Below, one piece after another: positions 11,285 through 23,240 of a DNA stretch of 64,000 nucleotides. Each line of letters begins with the position of its first letter. Position 1 is the first letter of the stretch. Below the pieces are notes generated by a model. The model was not told the origin of the DNA. It did no database searches and saw nothing but the letters and a program-made list of their open reading frames with translations. The translations under genes were made by a program, and so were the position numbers. Source of the stretch: Nematostella vectensis (lineage: Eukaryota; Cnidaria; Anthozoa; Actiniaria; Edwardsiidae); the NCBI RefSeq assembly GCF_932526225.1, contig NC_064038.1, positions 6,184,741 through 6,248,740 on the forward strand, given 5' to 3'.

Positions 11285-11829
11285 TAAACATGGGAGTCAT
11301 AAGAGTGACGCCCGGGCCCCAACAAAAAGCTGTTCCTAAACTAACGTGTAAGCACGACTTTAAAAGGTATCATACCTGCAGTTTTATCGAAAGTTGTGGC
11401 GGATGTGACTGTTGGCTAATTTATCGTGAGTAACTCTTTCAAATAAGACTCTAGAGTTAACCCACCTTGGATTCCATGCATCGGAACCGATTTTTTTTTA
11501 GGTCAGACATATTTTATGACGACAGTTTGCTCCTTAACGCGTCTGCTTTTCTTGCAAGGTTGATACTGTAAAAAGGCTGCTGCATTTTGTGCTGCATTTT
11601 GTAATAACATGGCATTACTTACTATGGCGCTGGCTGCTTCAACCAAACAGCGAGGATAAAACTCTCTAAGGCCTTAAACAGAACCTAATCTGAGAGTGGA
11701 CAATCAAGCTTAGAACACAGACACAGTCTGACAGCAGAGAATAAGTCAGATTTAAACTATCTCGCAAAAACGCGATCAACCATTTTCCTATATTAAAGCA
11801 AGGGGAGAGCAGAGGACATGAACAATTTC
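11285..11829. other. No gene seen, LINE 5' flank
   Basis: Sequence between the palindromic element and the first recognisable LINE codons. It may include the 5' part of the LINE, but no endonuclease motifs were found in any frame. Confidence 0.4.
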
Positions 11830-13100
11830 CGTTAATTTCTCAATCATTCCGGTTGTGGCGAAAGTATTCGAACGGATAATCTACGATCAAGCCTATGCTT
11901 TCTTGGCCAACAATAATATTCCATCTAAGTGTCAATCAGGGTTTCGGTGCCTTCACTCTACGGTCACTGCCCTTTTTGAGGCAACGAATGATTGGGTATA
12001 TAACATCGACCGCGGCAATGTTAACTCGGTAGTTTTCTTGATCTCAAGAAGGCCTTTGACACTATCGATCACTCAATTCTTACTTTAAAATTAGATGCTT
12101 ACGGCTTTGGTTGTTCTGCGAGTAATTGGTTTGCGTCTTATCTACATGGTCGGAACCAGAAACGTTTCATGAACGGTCATCTGTCTGATTATCGCACGCT
12201 TCTTTGTGAAATTCCACAGCACACAATATTAGGTCCACTTCTTTTTCTGACTTATATCAACGACCTTCCAAATTGCTTAGACACTCAAAGCCACGCATGT
12301 ACGCTGACGACCTAACTTTTGCGAGTAATAGTATCGAAGACATACATCTTTATTAAAATCAAGACCTTGTGAATGTCGGCGAGTGGCTTGTCGCTAATAT
12401 GCTCTCCCTGAACCAATAAAAACGGAGTTCATGCTTATTGGCTCCAGACAACGTCTTTCAACCTTCGAATCAGAACAATTTTTGGCAATCGAAGGGGTAC
12501 CCGTAAAACAAGTAGCCCATACCAAATCTCTTGGGGTGCTTATTGATGAAAATCTTTTTGGGTGATCATATACACAAATTAACTAAAAAGATTGCATCCC
12601 GCATCGGAGCCCTGAGCGTATTAGACAATTTGTCCCATCTACAACATTGCGGTACATTACAATTCTTTAGTCAGCCACATTTTGATAATTGCTCTGTCGC
12701 CTTGGACAACGATAATCTTCAAAAGTTACAAAACCAAGCGGCATAGGTTATGACGTTTTCGAGCTATGGCACCCTCTTATTCGTCAGCTAGGCTGGAAAA
12801 GACTCGAGAGCCAACGGAACCTTCAAAAAGCTGTTATGGTCCATAAATCGCTGCGTGGTCTTGCACTGGACTACTTGTCATCTCTTTTTACAGCAGCATG
12901 ACCAGCTATACGCTGAGAGACAACGAGCGCAAACTAGCTATTCCAAAGCCCCGCACCAACTATCTACAGGATAGTTTCAGCTACAGTGGTGCGGTGCTTT
13001 GGAATAGCCTTCCGACTGAGTTGAGGCAAGCAAAAACCCTTAGTACATTAAAAGGAGCAAAAAATGGCAAAATTAAAATTGTAAGGTTGTGTTAGATTAC
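11830..13100 (+). pseudogene. Decayed non-LTR retrotransposon reverse transcriptase
   Basis: Fragments in several frames follow the reverse transcriptase order of Jockey/CR1-like LINEs. First comes VFERIIYDQ, then QSGFR and HST. A segment in another frame has [11 protein letters not shown]. Then comes G-P-L-L-F and INDLP, then YADDLTFA near 12300 (catalytic Y-A-D-D). The C-terminal piece at 12898-13060 includes SYSGAVLWNSLP, a pattern common at the 3' end of cnidarian LINE ORFs. At least four frame changes and several stops separate them. No endonuclease domain is visible, so the copy is 5'-truncated and dead. Confidence 0.75.
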
Positions 13101-13149
13101 ATTTTGTTTATATTTTGCCTAGAGGTTCCTTGCATAATCTAAAACAATA

Positions 13150-13325
13150 TAAGCTTTAGTATTTTTTGGTAGATGATCCGTTCCTGAGATATGTTTGAGC
13201 AAAGCTGCCATAGATCATGAAAAAATTAGCAATTTCGCCCAAATTGGTCAATTTCAGACAAATCAAGAGTCTTTCAATTTGCAATATCTCAAGGACGGAT
13301 TATCTACCAAAAATACTAAAGCTTA
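13150..13325. mobile_element. 176 bp inverted-repeat MITE
   Basis: Ends of about 42 bp are inverted with few mismatches: TAAGCTTTAGTATTTTT at 13150 and its reverse at 13325, continuing through GGTAGAT, ATCCGT and GAGATAT. It lies just 3' of the LINE fossil. No ORF. Confidence 0.7.
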
Positions 13326-13479
13326 TTTTGTTTTTTATTACACAAGAAACATCTATGCAAAAAATCAAGCAAATATAAGCTAACACTACATTACAATTTG
13401 AAATGCAATTTTTTTGCCCCTGTCTAGTACATTTAAACACGAACGCGCGCTATAAAAGGTTTAAAAGAAAAAGTCAACA

Positions 13480-16260
13480 ACAACGCAGATTTATGTTTTT
13501 TAGAACGATATTTCGGCAGGCCAATACCTGCCTTCTTCAGGTTATAAATGAGTTACAATGGCATGTTACAGCTAGTATATGTACAAAGTTCATTGATGAT
13601 TAACTAACAAAAGGTAAAAATAGTAATTGAGTAAGGAGTGACTTATGGAAGATGGTAAATAGGGTGGTGTGGATTACTAAGTAGCTAAACGGTTTCTTCA
13701 CGCCGGTTGAGGCCACCGGGTTCAAGAGTGCCAGCGCGAGCTATCAGTGTGGCTTCTTTTGCTTTGCGGATAGAGTCGCGGTTATTTCTTATTTTTTTAA
13801 TAGGTATGAGCTCTATGTCAGAAGCGGAGTGGTTAGGTTTTAGAAAGTGTTCAGCGGCGTGGGTTGGTATGGACCGAGATTGGGAGTCTACAGTTCTGCG
13901 GTGGTCATTAAAGCGTTCTTTTAATTTGCGTTTAGTTTCCCCAATATATTGAAGGTTACAAGCGGTTACATTGAATCATATAAATCACGTTTTTAATATT
14001 GCAGGTTATGTGGGAGGTTATAGGTCGTGTTTCACCTGTTGAGAAAAATGTATAGCTTGTCAGGCCATCGGTTCTAATATAGGGGCAGGTTAGGCAGTTT
14101 TTTTCCGCAACGGAAAGCACCGGGAGGTTGGTTGGTGGTAGAGCGGTCGGAAGGTAGCTTGGCTTTAACGAGGATGTCGCGGAGGTTAGGTGAGCGGCGA
14201 AAGGCGACAAGAGGGGGCTCAGTGAAAACCTTATGGCATCGCTTAGACGAGAGTAGAAGGTTGTAGTTTCTACGGATTATGTCGTTGATGTTAGGTCGTG
14301 TAGGGTTATAGGTAGTGACAAAGGGGATGCGACGGGAGTTTTTGTGGTTGTTATTATAAGGGCGTAGGGCGTCAATGCGGGAAGTGTTAGCAACGCGTAG
14401 GATTTGTCTCTTGAGAAAAGCGGGTTTATAGCCACGCTTGAGGAGGTAGTTGGTGAGTTCATTGCAGCGGTTATTAAAGCTTTCTTCTGTAGAACAAATG
14501 CGGCGAATAAGGAGGGCGAGGCTATAGGGGATGGCCTTTTTGGTGTGATGAGGATGGCAAGATGAAAAAAGGTGTTGGTGTTTGTTAGTAGGTTTGGAGT
14601 AGAGGTCAGTTTCGATTTTACTATTAACAAGGGAGACATTAACGTCAAGAAAAGGTACATTGTTATAGGAGTGGGAGCTGTTAAGATAATCTACAAAAGC
14701 GTTCAATTTGTCTAGACCCTCAGTCCATACAACAAAAATATCGTCGATGTATCTTAACCACGTATGGGGTTTGTAAGGGGCGTCACGCAAAGCGTTGGTT
14801 TCAAATAGACCAAGAAAGAGACAGGCGAAAGAGGGTGCCATGGCGTGTGCCCATTGCGGTGCCATGCTTCTGGAGGTAGTGTTTGTCATTAAAGGAGAAG
14901 TTGTTCATTTGGAGGATCATGCGGATTAAATCACAAATAGTGCCAGCAGGGATGGGGTTAGTGTTACATGTGCGAAGGAAGTGGTGACAAGCGTTGATGC
15001 CATCATTATGTGGAATATTAGTATAGAGGCTAGAGACGTCGAGTGTGACCAGGAGAGAGTCTGTTGGTAGGTTGCTGAGTTTTAATAAAATGTTTTAGAA
15101 GTGGTTAGTGTCTTTAACGTATGATGGAAGTTTACTTACTAATGGCTGGAGGTAGTAGTCTACAAATTCTGAGATGCGTTCGGTGGGGTGGGAGTTGGAG
15201 GAAATAATAGGGCGTCCAGGATTACCATGTTTATGTATTTTAGGGAGTGTGTAAAACCGTCCAGGTTTAGAGTCTTTGGGTGTGAGGTAGGATTTAGTGT
15301 CCTGATTAATTATTCCGTCCGTGTGCATTCGGTTGATGTAAGTTGTGACTCGTTTTTGTATGTCATTAGTAATGTCGGCATCTAATTGTGTGTAGAATTT
15401 AGTGTCATTAAGTTGTCTATTACATTCATTAATATACCAGTCTTTGTCCATTACGACTGTGCCAGATCCTTTGTCTGCGGGCTTGATTATGATGTCTTGC
15501 CTTTGGTTGAGTTGTGTTAAAGCGTTACGTTTACCAGGTGTGATGTTAGAGCGAGTCTTGTTAAGTGTAGAGTTTTGTATCTGTAGTTTGACAGAATAGG
15601 AAGGTGTCGAGTGAGCTATCCCTGCCTGAAGAGGGAGTCCAAGTGCTTTTGTTACGGAAAGGGTTAAATGAGCTGTCAAAAGAGAGAGTATCATTATCAT
15701 TGGGTTTGTCTTCATTAAAGAAATATTCAGCTAGTCGCATCCTACGATTGAAATCACATATATCAGCGTTGACTTGAGACCAGTCGATTTTGCGTCGTGT
15801 AGGCCAAATAGTAAGGCCGCGAGCAAGAACAGAAGTTTCTTCGGGCGATAGAGAAGTGCTGGAGATGTTTATTACCGATGTGCTGTCAAGAGTAACAACG
15901 GAGTTGTTTTTACGTATTCTTCGTCTACGGCGGCGTCGGCGCTGAGGGGCTGGTGTCGCCACCGGTGGTGGGTTAGTATTAGGAGCGGCTTGGGGAGTAA
16001 TAGTAGACGTATTATCGTTGTCGGGATTAGGGAGGTTACGACGAGAATATTTGTTATTGCGGCGGTTTTCTAAGAGCGATTTAAGCGAGAGAGCCTTGGA
16101 ATCTAGTTTGCGACAGTAAAATATGTAAGCGTTGTTAGTACATGACCTTTCTAATAATGTTCTGTGATGGAGGAGTTCCTGAGATAATGCGGCGATCTTT
16201 TTATTGCACTCTCTTGTTAACAGTTTTAGGTGCTTGGTAGCGGCATTGCTTGAGATGAGA
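13480..16260 (-). mobile_element. Penelope-like retroelement
   Basis: A whole element in reverse orientation. Its coding remnant is listed separately. Beyond the 3' end of the ORF (13500-13545) lies the CCTGAAGAAGGCAGGTATTG / GCCGAAATATCG pattern that I associate with Penelope-like element termini. The 5' end is placed near 16260, where the open frame fades into GCGCGC-rich AT-flanked sequence. Exact ends and target duplication were not resolved. Confidence 0.75.
13685..16250 (-). pseudogene. Penelope-like RT with GIY-YIG endonuclease, frameshifted
   Basis: Reading leftward: an N-terminal region with an Arg-rich stretch (RRRRRRRR near 15930). Next IIKPADKGSGTVVMD and LPKIHKHGNPGRPI, the Penelope RT opening. 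Next LDVSSLYTNIPH, then WLRYIDDIFVVW with the catalytic Y-x-D-D. Next a thumb-like region. Then a Cys/His cluster (C-L-T-C and H-I-T-C), and a GIY-YIG domain with VIYMIQC and QYIGETK ending at a TAG at 13685-13687. Lesions are a TAA at 15095-15097, a frameshift near 14840, another in the T run 14098-14104, and an extra base near 13963. Apart from these the frame is well preserved, so the insertion looks fairly recent or the lesions partly sequencing errors. Confidence 0.85.
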
Positions 16261-16550
16261 AATAAAATTAAAAAACTGCGTGCGTGCGCGCGCTCGTTTA
16301 AATTGAGAAATAAAATTCAAAAACAGTGTGCGCGCGCTCATTTGAAATTGCGTCATTCAGGTGCGCGCGCGAATAAACAACAAATTTTCAAAATTCATCA
16401 CTTCAAAACCTATCTAATCCCCTTTGTTTTTCGTTTTGTTATAACAAAAGGCTAATAAATAGACTGTGTTTACTTCAATAATGTGTTTTCGACCAATTTT
16501 GAGCTATACTATAGCTTTCTTGCCTCTCTCTACGGAGCTATGCACTGAGT

Positions 16551-19500
16551 ACACCGCTGCAGAACGTAGTGCGCACGCGCAGCCTCTTATTTCCGGCGGG
16601 AAATTGCCGGGCGCCCGCCCCTATTAAAATTGTTTAGCAAAACAAAACAAACCAGTTTCCGGCCGCGAAATTTAAAAAAAAATAAGAAGTACACAAAAAA
16701 AATAAGCCTGAAAAATTTACATCACCAAGATATTGAAATTTTCTATCTCTGAAATTTTGCACCACCTACTTTACGGCCTGCACCAAAGGCGAAAATAATG
16801 GATAAGCATCGGATGTCGTACCGGCAGACCTTCGTGGTCGCCATTATAGTTGTTTTAGTTGTAGCCTCGCTGGGTTTTGTTCATGCAAACGACGATGCAC
16901 AACACTGTATGATGAGTTGCAAAACTAGAAACGGAAAAGGATGCATTGGTCGACTTTACCAGCTTTCCGGGGAGCTTAGTCGTGTCGCTAAGTTGCCGGT
17001 AGGTTCGCATGTTTGCCGGCGACATTGGGATATGTTACGAAGAAGCAACTTGCGCTGCTCATGTCCCATGCACGATAAACAACAGCCCTCACGTCTGAAC
17101 AAGCAACCTATTCCAAGTCGTTTTTTATCCGGTATTTGACGAGATTGGGCTAACAGTGGCAGAATACCAGCCTGGTACTCGGTGGTGTTACCGGTGCAAG
17201 TTGCTCGCCTATAAGAAATTTGAAAGCCGTCCTCAAACAAGTAGAAAACCAGTCGAGGTAAGTGTATATTTTTATTCGGGAAAACAACCACTCCTCTGCA
17301 GTGCCTCTTCGCTGTAAATTGCTATGTATTTCTTCCTGTATTTTCAATCTGTTTAACAAAATATAAAAACGAGTACATAGAAAAGGCTTGAACATTCTTT
17401 CGTTCTTTTTATTAGGAAAAAGCAAATAGTAGTACATCCGCCATCAGCACAGAACAACAACTACAAAAGGTTTGTTTATTTGTACATTCTGAAGAAACAC
17501 ACAAATTATCTATAAAATTCAGCCTTTTTTTGTTTTTGTGGGAAAAAATACTTTATCAATTATTGAGAAGTAGTAGTGCAAACAATATTTTTGCATTTGT
17601 TGAAAAAGAAATATTTTTTTTTTACAATTTGTAAAAATTCTGACAAATAAGCTTTTTGACAAGTTTTTTTCCACCAAGCCAATTCATATAAAATTATTAA
17701 TTTTCTATGAGAGAATGAAAGGAACTCCTTAATTTAGAATAGGTGGAATAGAATAAGACAAGAAACATTTTATTATTGAGGAGCTAGGGTGGGCTGGGAT
17801 ATTTAAGGCAATTTTTCAGAAATATCTTTGGACCCTCCCCTAATATCTAATAGAAAACCTTTGACTCCCCCTTAACAATAATTTAGAAAACAGGTATGAC
17901 CCCTCCCCATTTTACCCACCCACAACAGAAAACCTGCACCCCAAAAGATGATACGTTTTGCTAATTATTGTTATTTATTTTAGATAGTTTGTTTATTCTT
18001 ATTTTGTTTTCCATTTTGACTGTTTTGTAAATTTCAGATATTTCAGTTTACGGGATCCCCTATTCTACACCTCCATGAAAGTATGCAAGATATATCTATG
18101 TCAGCACCTACCATATCCCAACTGGATCAAACAAAGCAACAATTTGGAAGGCTGTTTTCAAGACTTGAAGCTCTAGCAGACATGTGACATTCATCTCCTG
18201 GAAACATGGAAAGAGCTGCAAACTCCCCTAGGTACCATCAAAATTGCCCCAAATGGCAACGTGTTAATGGATAGTCAAGTATAGGACCAAATAAAGACAA
18301 CAATCAAAGAATTGGATGAAGGTACAGCTGTATGATCGAATATATCTGCATGCTCTAATATTTATAATAGCTTTATCGATCAGCACCGATGTGGCTGATC
18401 AGTGTTCAACCCCAGTGATGGATCAAGCCCAACTAAAACTGCAAATAATTTATTCAATAATTTATTGTCATTGCTATCAACAGGTAATTCACTGGGCCAA
18501 CTAGTGCAACAATTTCAGATGGCTCTATACCATCATGCCCTCAGTAGTGAAGCTCCATTATATGAGCCAGCAGCAATGAAAGCGTTCACACAAAAACACT
18601 CTCCAGGTCTGTTTGAAATGCTTTTAAGTTCAATAACAAGGGAGGACTCCAGACTCTCAGATGAACATCAAGCTGTACAGGAGCAAAGAACTGTTGTTCT
18701 CCTTCACACACTGGCATATTTCAGGTACCCTAAATGCTCCATTAAGACCCACCTCCCTAACCTCCAATTACTTTCCTTTCTAAAAACCCTCTAGAGGCTA
18801 AATTTTGTAATAAGCTCCCCCTTTCTATCTGCTCCAATTTCATAATTGGGCCTAGGTATGTTCAATATCATGCTTTATACTATAATTCAATGTATACAAG
18901 CTGCACCAGAACACTAGTGTTTTGTTCTTTTTTAAATGACAGAAATTTATTTTACCAGGTCTCAGAAAACTTCCACCCTACAAAAGGATGAAGGGCTATT
19001 CCTACAACATCATGGTGCTTCTAGGACAGCAATCAATTCAGGAAGGATACTTGGTTTCAGTACAAGTCCTAGAAATATTGATTCTCACAAGAAAGCACTA
19101 ATAACAAAATATCCAGACATACTGGTGAGAAAGGTTATCCTGGCAACAGAGGTGAGATTAGTGTGGTACAAATTTTTATTTTAGTAAATAGTGAATAAGA
19201 GAATAATAAAAACAATACTTGAGAATAAGCAAGAACCATTTCAATTTAAACAAGCCAGTGGGATAACTGATGCTTCACTTTCTTTAAAATTTTCATAAAG
19301 GATTCCTAATTGTACAACTGTTGGATGACTTCCATAATATTTTGACTGTTAGACTACCAACAAATCTGAAGCTATCATTAGCTACGCACATGGCTAGTGG
19401 CCTACTGGACATCCATCCTTCAATTCCTGCTGTTCCTATTCCTACAAGAGATACAAGACACAGCCGAGTGATTGTGAAGATAGGGAATGAAAATAAAATT

Positions 19501-22500
19501 TGCAGAGGAATTGTTCTAGACTACATAAAAGAGTTGTTTCAAAGACCAGTGTTATCAAAAATGTACTTGGAAACAAATCACCAATGCATTTCACCAAAAT
19601 ACATCCAACAACAACTAAAGGAATTGAGGTATTCTATGGATTTTAATGTAGTTATCTAAAGGTCAGCAATCCATATAAGAAAAATACTGTTTTCTCTTTT
19701 TAAAAAATGTTTTAATATTGACACTTCCTAAATATTTTTCCAGGCACAATACTTTATTCCCCTATATGGACCTACCACCCAATAAATATGTACCTCTTAC
19801 ATTAGTAGAGTAAAATAAAAACAAAAACAAATATGGAACATTAAATATGCCAAATTATCATTTTTTTCTTTTTTTGTAGGGTCTTTTCTGGGTTGTCGCA
19901 CGATGAGCTCTGTACCCTTGAGTCTACTAATTTAATAGATGAGTTTGAGCAATCTTTGAAAAGTATGGAGGACTATAAATCAGCCATTGATCACATATTC
20001 CTGTGCTGTCCACAACTGGAACATTACTTGAAAAAATTTGTAGTACCAGCACCCGGGGACTGGCCAACTTGGTTTTATCAAAAGAAACTCATTGCTCAAG
20101 AAGTCAATGCAGATGCCAGTTTCCTATCAGTCATCCCAGAGCAGGGCCCATTTCATGTTTTCCTGAATCTACAAGAAGATGTTGTAAAAATTTATGACTT
20201 CTTATTTAAAAAAGTGTACAAAGAGACATTTGGATCTGACTTACCCAACAAGCCAAAGCCTTTTCGCGTCAGCCTGGTAATAACTGCTGTTTTTCTGGCG
20301 TGGGGCAAATTACGTGATAAAGTTCTCCTAAAATTCAAGCTCTGCAAAGACATAGAGTATGCTTCCATTCTGTTTCTTTTAGATGAGGTGGTTCCCATAT
20401 CATTCTTCCACTATCTTGTTACATTCAGGTCTGGAGACATGGAATCATATATAACAATGATGTTAAAGTTATCTCTACTGTTTATAATCTGGAAAAGGCA
20501 TCATTATGACAGATCAACACTCTCGATGCTTAGTGACTTTTCTTTTCACAAACAACATTTTTCACAGTACCATGAACTTAAAAAGAAATGGATGGCTCTA
20601 ATAACAGAAAAGAAAGTTGAAATCTGGCATAGTGTGCTACGCAGCGTCATTTCAAGTTATGTCAGTGCTAGTCAAATTAGGGACAAAGCCCTGTCATTTG
20701 CTGCATCAAAGACAGAACAGCTCTTTCATAACTATTTAACAACACCATACAGTAGAGGTTATTCTGAAAAAGACCTAAGTTTGGTGACTGGTACAGCTGC
20801 TGATGCATTACTGAAAATCATCAAGCAAGTTGGTCAAAATCTGGGAAAAGCAAAGCAGGTATAGTAGACATCCATCCATCCATAAGTAATTTTTTATTAC
20901 CTTGGTGCAGTGCAGTGCCTGAACAATGTTTTTTTATGCAGGGAAGTAATAATAATGATTAGTCGAGCACTTGATCATAGCCTCAACTTATTTTCTTTTT
21001 CATGACTAACAATTGTGTCTATTTTTTTACATTTAAGGTCCCACAAGAAACAATTTCAAGAGGGCAGCCTAAAGGAGACATGAAATTTTTTCTTCCTACC
21101 TTTGACACCGCAATTACTTCAAAAGCAATGCCCCTTGGCTACTTATTTGTAAAAGAAGACCCTTCCACAATGCCTGATCCTAAATTAATCTGTGACTACA
21201 AAAACTGCACGCAATTATCAACAACCAATGTCAATCGCCTTAACTGTTTTCACACATTTCACAATTTTTGTTTAGAAGAAGCTGGAGACCAGTGTCCAAT
21301 CTGTTCCCCTCACCTTGCTGAAAAAATTGCAGAAATCTGTTCAGCATTTAATGAAAGCTTGTTGAAACCAACAGCAAAATCTACTAGAACCCCACAAAGC
21401 AATCAAGAACCTGGTAGTAATGATGAGAATGACAGCATTAATGTCAAAAGAAATTGTGACCCTGAATACTATGACTCTGCACAATGGGAATCCGACATTG
21501 ACAGCGAGTTATATTCATTTGTTGTTGCACAGCCACAACTGCGACACAATGTTCCTAATCACCAGGCTGCACCTTCACAGGCAATTGACATCCAAGTTAC
21601 CACTCATCCAGTTGGTTCATCTACATTTTGGTTCTTTCCTCCTTACATATCTCAGTCAACTCTACTTGGAAGAAATGGATCTAATGCATGTACTTTTATC
21701 GCACTAATTTTGGCCCATTCATATATCACTTCTGCAAACCGAACCAGTATACAGCTCAGCCGTGGTCCTCCCATAAACCCTCATTGGCTTTCAATGATGT
21801 TATCTGCAATTGTTCGTGGCAACAGCATATATGACACTGTGACAAATGGTTGCGGGTCTCCATTCTTTAGTGTTGTTGAGGCAAAACCACATCTAGATTC
21901 AGTCATTGGGACTGTTTCTCTTGAAGACACTCTCGATCTGTCAATTACATCAGCTAATCCACAGGTTCCTCAAAGTTCACTTGCATTTTATCTGCAAAGG
22001 CTTGATCGCGAACAGAACTTAGCAGCAATAGTCATAGCTAATGGAATGACAATATCTCTCGTCGGACACGATTCAAAGATCTATGTTCTAGATAGCCATC
22101 TACACTATGCACACGGCCATAACTTTGGAGCGATGATCGGAATGATTCCCAAGGCTGACTTGGAAGAATTCCTCAGGAATATAAAGAAACTAATCTCGCC
22201 CACATTTGATGTTTGCTCCCTGACATTTGTCTCGTTTTCACGGCAGCAGTAGAACTTTTGAGTTTAGAGTGACAGCAAATCCCACAAACGCCGTCAAAGT
22301 TGAGGATTTTACCCTCGATCCAGCAAAAAATCTTCCTGGAACCTTAACACGAGTATATTTTCTTGGTGTATGTGTAATTTTTTGCTCCTGTTAAGTCCAT
22401 TTAGAGCCAAACGTTTGTGTTTATTATAACAGCTTTGGGAAACTCGTGTTTCGTTCGCCATTTTGAATGACTCTTGTCTCGCGCATGCGCAGTCGTTCTG

Positions 22501-22510
22501 CCGCGGTGTC
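16551..22510 (+). mobile_element. 6 kb DNA element with TIRs and perfect 10 bp direct flank
   Basis: TGCACTGAGT occurs directly at 16541-16550 and 22511-22520. Immediately inside are inverted ends: ACACCGCTGCAGAACG at 16551, and the reverse complement of 22494-22510, GACACCGCGGCAGAACG. Going inward both sides carry a GCGCAYGCGC block (16571 and 22480). Ends match at roughly 15 of 17 positions with one offset base at the very tip. The element contains exactly one multi-exon gene in + orientation (16798-22252), about 250 bp from each end. A 10 bp flank would suit Mutator-like or related integration. The superfamily is not established. Confidence 0.65.
16798..22252 (+). pseudogene. Transposon protein: Cys-rich N-terminus, transposase-like core, RING, protease-like C-terminus
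   Basis: Eight exons: 16798-17257, 17416-17469, 18038-18321, 18403-18724, 18959-19151, 19297-19628, 19880-20858, 21038-22252. All phases agree once the lesions are allowed for. The N-terminus has a hydrophobic signal-like stretch, then C-M-M-S-C, C-S-C and W-C-Y-R-C. Exon 7 is a helical region with KKVEIWHSVLR, which I associate with multicopy cnidarian DUF6589-like transposon proteins. Exon 8 has a RING-type pattern (21191-21306: C-x4-C, C-F-H-T-F-H-N-F-C, C-P-I-C). It then has a protease-like domain with Gln 21653, Cys 21689, and Asp 22091 and His 22097 as D-S-H. Lesions are a six-T run at 17121-17126 that shifts frame, a frameshift/TGA at 18185, a TAG at 18282, and CAT instead of CAG at the 19294-19296 acceptor. 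Transposase assignment is inference. Confidence 0.72.
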
Positions 22511-22619
22511 TGCACTGAGTGATGTTAAATGACGAATGACAGCTTGCCTAAGGCAAGTCCCTTTTAAAGTGCGCGTTCGTGTTTAAAGGCGACTGCAGCA
22601 ACCTCTATACAATCTCTTA

Positions 22620-23240
22620 AACTAATCCTAGATTTTCACACACGGCACTCTTGAAAGCATTATTTTAATGTATTTTATCTATATAGCTTAGATTAGATAA
22701 TTATAAGATAACTATAACTGAGAGTAGTATACCGTGTCTAATTAAAGCTTTACTACTACTACAGCATCATGTACTGCCAGCATTCTGTATCTCTGATAAC
22801 GAAGTCAATAGAAATAATATAAATTACTTAGATATGGTGCTACAAACCGGAAAAAAGAGCCAGAAAGACGCGGGTGGTCTGCGCCGATTTTACAGTGGAG
22901 ACCAAAGACTGAGGACTGCAGGCGCTAAGAGTAGAGGAGGCCCAGTATGACAGCATAGTTGTGCTAGCCTTGCTGGAAAAAAGCGATTACAAGAGGAAAG
23001 GACCGAAAGAAAAGGGAGATGGAAGACATGCTGGCGGAGCTACTCGAGGAGGTCGAACAAAAAGAGCAATGCCAGGTAGACGAGAGACCCGCACCCCAAG
23101 AACAGAACCAAGGGAGGTAAGGCCCAAACTCGGCGAGTGCCCTGACGACAGCAAGGACCCGGAAAAGATGCACCTTCTGCTTCGGGGAGCACGAAGAGGA
23201 CAAATGCTCCCAAGTAAAGTGCCCAAAGGATAGAATTGTT
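22620..23240 (+). mobile_element. BEL/Pao-like LTR retrotransposon remnant (LTR end, PBS, gag zinc knuckle)
   Basis: A TGGTGCTACAAACCGG stretch at 22834-22849 resembles the TTTGGTGCCGAAACC-type primer binding site of BEL elements and follows an AT-rich, LTR-like tail with AATTAAAG. Downstream, one + frame near 23165-23205 encodes C-T-F-C-F-G-E-H-E-E-D-K-C (C-x2-C-x3-H-x4-C), a gag zinc knuckle. A stop interrupts the frame just upstream. No protease or RT follows, so the element is a 5' stub. Confidence 0.5.

Noticed and set aside
14277-14660. 127-codon minus ORF in another frame of the Penelope element
   Set aside because: It is a shadow of the RT frame, low complexity in Ser/Thr/Leu.
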